Assembly (NCBI GenBank): GCA_014859225.1
Contig: JACUUP010000002.1
Span: 1-36,324, forward strand
Source: Candidatus Aerophobota bacterium
GTDB taxonomy: Bacteria > Aerophobota > Aerophobia > Aerophobales > B3-G15
Direction: 5' to 3'
DNA: 36,324 bases
Shown here: one piece after another, positions 31,747 to 36,324 of the stretch
Layout: every line of letters begins with the position of its first letter
How positions within the stretch are numbered: position 1 is the first letter of the stretch
Translations under genes and position numbers: made by a program
The notes under the pieces: generated by a model
The model's database searches: none
Seen by the model: only the letters and a program-made list of their open reading frames with translations
Told to the model about the DNA's origin: nothing

Positions 31747-34320
31747 ATGCAACTAATAACTACACATACAGGCTGTGATTTTGATGCTCTTGCCTCAATG
31801 GTGGCGGTAAAGAAGCTTTATCCTGAAGCCAAGCTTTGCTTTTCCGGTTCTCCCTCCCGCGAGGTCAGGGATTTTATGCATGTTTATGGATGGTTAATTC
31901 CCATTGAAAAGATAAGTGAGAAAGACCTTAAAAAGGTAAAAAAACTTATACTGGTAGATACAAGGTGGAAGGATAGAATTGGGATGTTTGGCAGGTTGGT
32001 GGGTAAAAAGCAGGTAAAAATTCATATTTATGACCACCACCCCTCTCATCCTGAAGATATTAAGGCAGATAGAGGGGTATGTAAGGATGTAGGAGCAACC
32101 GTTAGCATACTAATAGATTTGATTAAGAAAAGAAAAATCCCGATTAGCTCTTTTGAAGCTACTCTTTTTGGTCTTGGAATATATGAGGATACCGGCTCTT
32201 TGAGTTTTTTTTCCACCACTTCTTTTGACTTAAGAGCGGTAGCCTATCTTCTGGACAAGGGGGCAAAGCTTGAGTTTATTTCCAATTTTCTAAACTCTGG
32301 CTTAACTGAAAAACAGGATGCATTGCTCAGGGATTTTCTAAACAAAGCAAGAGTTTTATCTATTAATGGGGTGGAGGTGGTAGTGATAACAACACAAATA
32401 GAAGAGTTTGTGGGAGGATTATCACTCCCTCTGCATAAATTTATTGATTTTAAAAATCCAGATGTAGTTTTTGCCATTGTCTGCTCAGGTGATAAAATAT
32501 TTATCCTGGCTCGTTCACGTCTTCCCTTTGTTAATGTTGATGATATTCTTTCCGAATTTGGCGGAGGAGGTCACAACCTGGCTGCGTCAGTTAGGTTAAA
32601 AGATACTCAAATAAAAAAAGTGGAGGAAAAACTTGTGCACATCTTGCAGGAAAATATCCACTCACCTCTTACAATAGAAAATATAATGCATTTACCTGCA
32701 AGGTTCGTTTTTCCTGAAATGCAGGCAGGAGAAGTTAAAGAGATTTTAGATAAGGAGGGTCTTGAGGTTATTCCGGTTCAGGAGCAAGGTAAGATAACAG
32801 GAATTATCTCCAGGCAAAAAGTTGAGCACATAGTTAGCTATAACTCGGCCAGCTCCCCCATAAAAAGCTACTACTCCAGAAAGTTTGTGGCGGTCCATCC
32901 CTCTTTATCTTTAAAGAAGGCACAAAGGATAATAATTGAAGAGGAGGTGCCCTGGCTTTTGGTTTTTCAAGGGGAAAGCTTCCTGGGCGTAGTTACCAGC
33001 TTTGATATCTTCAAGGCATTTGATGGAAACTTTTCTCAAGATAGTTTAAAGTCCCTGCTGGAGAAAAAGGTTCCCCCTTATATTATGAGAACCCTGATAG
33101 AGGCAGGCAAGCTGGCAAACAGGATGGGTTTTTCAGTATTTATAGTGGGAGGTTTTGTAAGGGACCTACTTTTGGGAAATGAGAATCTGGATATAGACCT
33201 TGTGGTTGAGGGAGAGGGGATTGTTTTTGCTCGGGAACTTGCAAGAAATTTAAGAGCTGAGCTGACAGTCCATCCCAAGTTTGGCACAGCTACCATTAAT
33301 GTGAGTGAGGATTTTAAACTGGATGTGGTTACTTCACGCCATGAATTTTACTCTCACCCGGGAGCTTTGCCTGTCGTGGAGAAGGCAGCGTTAAAGGAGG
33401 ACCTTTTTAGAAGGGATTTTACTGTTAACGCCATGGCTATTAGTATTAATCCGTCTGATTTTGGCAAATTACTGGATTTTTTTGGGGGGAAAAAAGACCT
33501 GGAAAATAAAAGGGTTAGAGTTTTGCATCCTAAAAGTTTCATAGATGACCCTACGCGGATATTTCGTGCAATTAGATTTGAGCAAAGGTACCGATTTTCT
33601 ATTGATAACAAGACAGAGAGGTTAATTAAAGAAGCTCTGCAAGAACATGTTTTTCGCCAGGTAAGTGGTAAGAGGATAAAAGAGGAGATTCTTCAAATTC
33701 TTGAAGAGGACCGGCCGGGGAATATGATACGTAGAATGAAAGCCCTTGGAGTTCTTGAGTTTATCCACCCCGGGATTCGTTTAACAGCATCAAAAGATAA
33801 AATTATGGACGAGCTGGTGGATGCTATCGCCAGATACGAGGTTTTGAAAGGGGAAAGAAGTAGAAGGTGGCTGGTAAGGCTTGCGCTTCTTCTGGATAAG
33901 ATGGAAAAAGAAAAAGTGAAGAATTTCTGTCAAAGATACAGTTTTACCCGGGAGGAGAAAGAGGTTCTTTTTGTTAGTATCGCAGGTTCAAGGCAAATAA
34001 TAACAAAACTTAAAGCAGTCAGGATGAGGCCAAGTTCCATTTATTATCTTTTAGAATCTTATCCGCCAGAGGCGCTTATTCTAACAGTGGCGAGGACAAA
34101 AAGCAAGCTGGTTAAAAGAAGGATAATTTCATACCTTTCCTCTCTTTGCAAGGTAAAGTTGGAGATAAGCGGGGAAGATTTAAAAAAACTGAATTATAAA
34201 CCTTCACCTGAGTTTTCCCGCATCCTTGAAGAGGTAAAGAAGGCAAAGTTAAATGGAGTGGTAAAAACAAAAGAGGAAGAGATTGAATTCATTAGAAAAA
34301 AATTTTTGTCCAGGAGATAA
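31747..34320 (+). CDS. DHH-CBS-nucleotidyltransferase, CCA- or A-adding tRNA enzyme
   Basis: This 857-residue protein has three parts. Residues 1-310 are a DHH phosphoesterase domain (DHH at 96-98, GGGGHNLAASVRL). Residues about 315-440 are a pair of CBS domains. From about 455 is a class II CCA-type nucleotidyltransferase with GGFVRDLLLG (468-477), the catalytic DID pair (D482, D484), RRDFTVNAMA and DPTRIFRAIRFEQRY. Such long fusions are known from A-adding or CCA-adding enzymes of Aquifex, cyanobacteria and deltaproteobacteria. They repair or complete tRNA 3' ends. Whether this one adds C, A or both is not clear. The ATG has GGGAAG directly upstream. Confidence 0.9.
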   Translation: MQLITTHTGCDFDALASMVAVKKLYPEAKLCFSGSPSREVRDFMHVYGWLIPIEKISEKDLKKVKKLILVDTRWKDRIGMFGRLVGKKQVKIHIYDHHPSHPEDIKADRGVCKDVGATVSILIDLIKKRKIPISSFEATLFGLGIYEDTGSLSFFSTTSFDLRAVAYLLDKGAKLEFISNFLNSGLTEKQDALLRDFLNKARVLSINGVEVVVITTQIEEFVGGLSLPLHKFIDFKNPDVVFAIVCSGDKIFILARSRLPFVNVDDILSEFGGGGHNLAASVRLKDTQIKKVEEKLVHILQENIHSPLTIENIMHLPARFVFPEMQAGEVKEILDKEGLEVIPVQEQGKITGIISRQKVEHIVSYNSASSPIKSYYSRKFVAVHPSLSLKKAQRIIIEEEVPWLLVFQGESFLGVVTSFDIFKAFDGNFSQDSLKSLLEKKVPPYIMRTLIEAGKLANRMGFSVFIVGGFVRDLLLGNENLDIDLVVEGEGIVFARELARNLRAELTVHPKFGTATINVSEDFKLDVVTSRHEFYSHPGALPVVEKAALKEDLFRRDFTVNAMAISINPSDFGKLLDFFGGKKDLENKRVRVLHPKSFIDDPTRIFRAIRFEQRYRFSIDNKTERLIKEALQEHVFRQVSGKRIKEEILQILEEDRPGNMIRRMKALGVLEFIHPGIRLTASKDKIMDELVDAIARYEVLKGERSRRWLVRLALLLDKMEKEKVKNFCQRYSFTREEKEVLFVSIAGSRQIITKLKAVRMRPSSIYYLLESYPPEALILTVARTKSKLVKRRIISYLSSLCKVKLEISGEDLKKLNYKPSPEFSRILEEVKKAKLNGVVKTKEEEIEFIRKKFLSRR

Positions 34321-34324
34321 ATAA

Positions 34325-34960
34325 ATGAGAGCAGTTATTCTTATATCTGTTGTTGTTATTTTGTTTTTCTCTATTATTCTTCACGAGATTGCCCACGGTT
34401 TGATGGCTGAGAGACATGGGGACCCCACAGCAAGAATTATGGGGAGGATAACTCTCAATCCTCTTCCCCATATAGACCCTGTTGGAACAGTTCTTTTGCC
34501 GGCAATTATGATTATCATGAATCTTTTTGGAGGAGCCTTACCTATATTTGGATGGGCAAAGCCGGTCCCTATAAATCCGCGCAATTTGAATGACCCCAAA
34601 AAAGATATGATGTGGATAGCTCTTTCTGGACCCGGGACCAATTTTGCCATAGCTGTTTTTCTTGCGCTCGTTTACAGACTGTTTGCAATGCCTAACACAT
34701 TAGCCGGAGTGGTGCTTTTTTACGGAACTACTGTAAATCTTTTTCTTGCATTTTTTAATTTAATTCCCATTCCTCCCCTTGATGGCTCGCGTATTCTATC
34801 AGGGGTTCTTCCTGAGCATTTAAGCTATAAACTGGCTCAAATTGAACCTTTTGGATTCATCATCCTTTTACTTTTGCTGGTGAGCGGGGTTTTAAACTAC
34901 CTTTTTTTTGCCTTAATTAGATTAAGCGCTGTCTTAACTGGTGCTTATCTTCTTTTCTGA
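34325..34960 (+). CDS. M50 site-2-protease-like membrane protease
   Basis: This 211-residue protein is a small member of the M50 family. The zinc site HEIAHG (H20, E21, H24) lies in the first membrane helix and the third ligand is in the NLIPIPPLDGSRIL segment. Further helices lie at about 55-70, 95-120, 125-145 and 175-200. Small bacterial S2P-like proteins of this YwhC type cut within membranes, but their substrates are mostly unknown. It starts 4 bases after the previous gene. Its last 44 bases overlap the convergent purF end. Confidence 0.9.
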   Translation: MRAVILISVVVILFFSIILHEIAHGLMAERHGDPTARIMGRITLNPLPHIDPVGTVLLPAIMIIMNLFGGALPIFGWAKPVPINPRNLNDPKKDMMWIALSGPGTNFAIAVFLALVYRLFAMPNTLAGVVLFYGTTVNLFLAFFNLIPIPPLDGSRILSGVLPEHLSYKLAQIEPFGFIILLLLLVSGVLNYLFFALIRLSAVLTGAYLLF

Positions 34961-36324
34961 TGGGAAAGACAGGCTTCTCTCTTTTTTCAAAGATGTATTT
35001 GGTGCGGGGTTTGACTTTCAAGGGGTATTTTCCTGAAAAACAGGCTGTGCAATAATTTTCAGGTTTTTCCACACAGCTAAGCAATCCTTCCAAAGATAAA
35101 TAAGCCAGGGAGTTTGCTCCTACCATTTTCCTTATCTTTTCTACGCTGTGAGTTGAGGCTATTAACTCTCGTCTGACTGGGGTGTCAATGCCAAAAAAAC
35201 AGGGAAACTTTATAGGAGGGGAGCTAATTCTAAAGTGAATCTCTTTGGCTCCTGCCTCACGCAAAATTCCAATAATCTTTTTGCTGGTTGTTCCTCGTAC
35301 TATAGAATCATCTACAAGCACTATTTTTTTATCTTTCAGGACATCCCTTATGGGGTTTAATTTAATCTTTACCTCCATATCCCTTACAAATTGAAGAGGT
35401 TGTATAAATGTTCTTCCCACGTAGTGGTTTCGGGTAAGACCCATGCTGTAAGCTATCCTGCTTTGCTGAGCGTATCCCAGCGCAGCTGATATTCCTGAAT
35501 CAGGAACTGGAATTACAAGGTCTGCTTTAGCTGGATGTTCCCTGGCTAGAGTTTTGCCCATCTTTCCTCTCACCGTATGGGCAGTTTCTCCAAATACGAT
35601 GCTGTCCGGGCGGGCAAAGTATATATGTTCAAATATACACTGGGATAGTTTTTTAGGCTCTTTTATTGTGTAGGATTTTATCCCTTGCTGGTCAATAATA
35701 ACCATCTCCCCCGGTTTAATCTCTCTTATATATGTTGCTCCTACCAGGTCAAAGGCACAGGTCTCTGAAGCTAAAAGATAACTTGAACCACTACTTCCCA
35801 GCACAAGTGGTCTAAACCCAAGATGGTCTCTTGCACCGATTAAAACATCGTTAAAAAGCATAACCAAAGAGTAAGCACCTTTAACTTTTCTGAGAGCTTC
35901 CACTAAAGCTCTTTTTTTCCCGAGGGATTTGTTAAATTTAGTAAAAAGGTGGACAATCACCTCTGTATCCATTGTGGACTGAAAGATAGAACCTGAGAGC
36001 TCCAGTTTTTCTCTTATTTCTGTGGCGTTTATCAAGTTCCCATTATGAGAGATAGCTATTCCTTCTCCAAAAAAGCTTATAAGCAGAGGTTGGATATTGG
36101 ATGGAGCAGTAGAGCCTGTTGTAGAATATCGGTTATGGCCAATGGCAAATCTACCGGGCAGGTTTGCCAGCACCTCTTCACTGAAAATAGAATCAACCAG
36201 GCCAAGACCTCTATGTATTGAAGTGTTCAGCCCATCAGATGTAGCAATACCGGCACTTTCCTGACCTCTATGCTGGAGGGCGTAGAGGCCAAGGTAGGTT
36301 AGCTTTGCTGCCTGTGGATGGTTA
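34917..36324 (-). CDS. purF: Amidophosphoribosyltransferase, N-terminus beyond window
   Basis: PurF makes phosphoribosylamine from PRPP and glutamine, the first step of purine synthesis. The frame stays open to the right edge (reading LQHRGQESAGIA and HRGLGLVDSIF), so the start and the catalytic Cys at the N-terminus are outside the window. Visible parts are the Ntn glutaminase (GHNRYSTTG, SHNGNL) and the PRTase signature VLVDDSIVRGTTS. Cysteines in QCIFEHIYF, FPCFFGID and NYCTACF match the [4Fe-4S] ligands of Bacillus-type PurF. The 3' end overlaps the M50 protease gene by 44 bases. Confidence 0.96.
   Translation of the reverse strand, partial: NHPQAAKLTYLGLYALQHRGQESAGIATSDGLNTSIHRGLGLVDSIFSEEVLANLPGRFAIGHNRYSTTGSTAPSNIQPLLISFFGEGIAISHNGNLINATEIREKLELSGSIFQSTMDTEVIVHLFTKFNKSLGKKRALVEALRKVKGAYSLVMLFNDVLIGARDHLGFRPLVLGSSGSSYLLASETCAFDLVGATYIREIKPGEMVIIDQQGIKSYTIKEPKKLSQCIFEHIYFARPDSIVFGETAHTVRGKMGKTLAREHPAKADLVIPVPDSGISAALGYAQQSRIAYSMGLTRNHYVGRTFIQPLQFVRDMEVKIKLNPIRDVLKDKKIVLVDDSIVRGTTSKKIIGILREAGAKEIHFRISSPPIKFPCFFGIDTPVRRELIASTHSVEKIRKMVGANSLAYLSLEGLLSCVEKPENYCTACFSGKYPLKVKPRTKYIFEKREKPVFPIRKEDKHQLRQRLI

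Overview
The window reads as a stretch of bacterial chromosome: AT-rich, tightly packed, with almost every gene a recognisable housekeeping or metabolic family. Several proteins point to an anaerobe: a tungsten-type aldehyde ferredoxin oxidoreductase (AOR), a RACo-like reductive activator of corrinoid proteins, and two separated subunits (gamma-like and delta-like) of a 2-oxoacid:ferredoxin oxidoreductase. Bacterial DnaA, RuvAB, GlyQS, XerC/D, RicT, YicC and RNA polymerase omega rule out an archaeon. The mix resembles uncultured anaerobic phyla known mainly from metagenomes, but I cannot assign a phylum from sequence alone. TTG and GTG starts are frequent, and many neighbours overlap by 4-30 bases.

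Layout. 46-7772 (+) looks like one long unit: AOR, an FmdB-type zinc ribbon, argH, a lysA-dapF fusion, dapA, folK and an orphan ABC ATPase. A near-consensus promoter at 7783-7810 then starts yicC-gmk-rpoZ. Convergent to that, on the minus strand, lie a RACo-like activator (9654-11492), thioredoxin and dnaA (12080-13408). The dnaA gene is flanked on both sides by DnaA boxes, and the downstream side also carries a DnaA-trio-like run next to an AT-rich stretch, so the window probably contains a bipartite oriC. From 13949 a short plus-strand operon encodes a HIT protein, NadE and acylphosphatase.

15540-21246 (minus) holds glyQ-glyS and then ricT, a PP-loop protein fused to an NFACT-R-like domain, and a HAD-IIA phosphatase. 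A DUF2062 membrane protein (+) follows, then korD-like ferredoxin-ruvA-ruvB (minus). 23942-28767 (minus) is a compact four-gene operon of less usual content: a methyltransferase/ATP-grasp fusion, a PfkB kinase, a PurN-like formyltransferase and an EhaR-like HAD protein. This is my best candidate for an undescribed pathway. Back-to-back promoters separate it from a plus-strand operon (28902-34960): phosphohexomutase, a KorC-like subunit, XerC/D recombinase, a DHH-CBS-CCA nucleotidyltransferase and an M50 protease. The window closes with purF (minus), cut by the right edge.

Dispersed palindromes are a second theme. Two long perfect inverted repeats (15456-15541 and 23857-23934) share a GGGG(A/T)CAG outer core and sit at gene 3' ends, as REP-like elements do. 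A third palindrome (13628-13662) may relate to the sequence at the extreme left edge. A fourth (11452-11495) covers the start codon of the RACo-like gene. No tRNA, rRNA, CRISPR array or intact transposase gene was seen.
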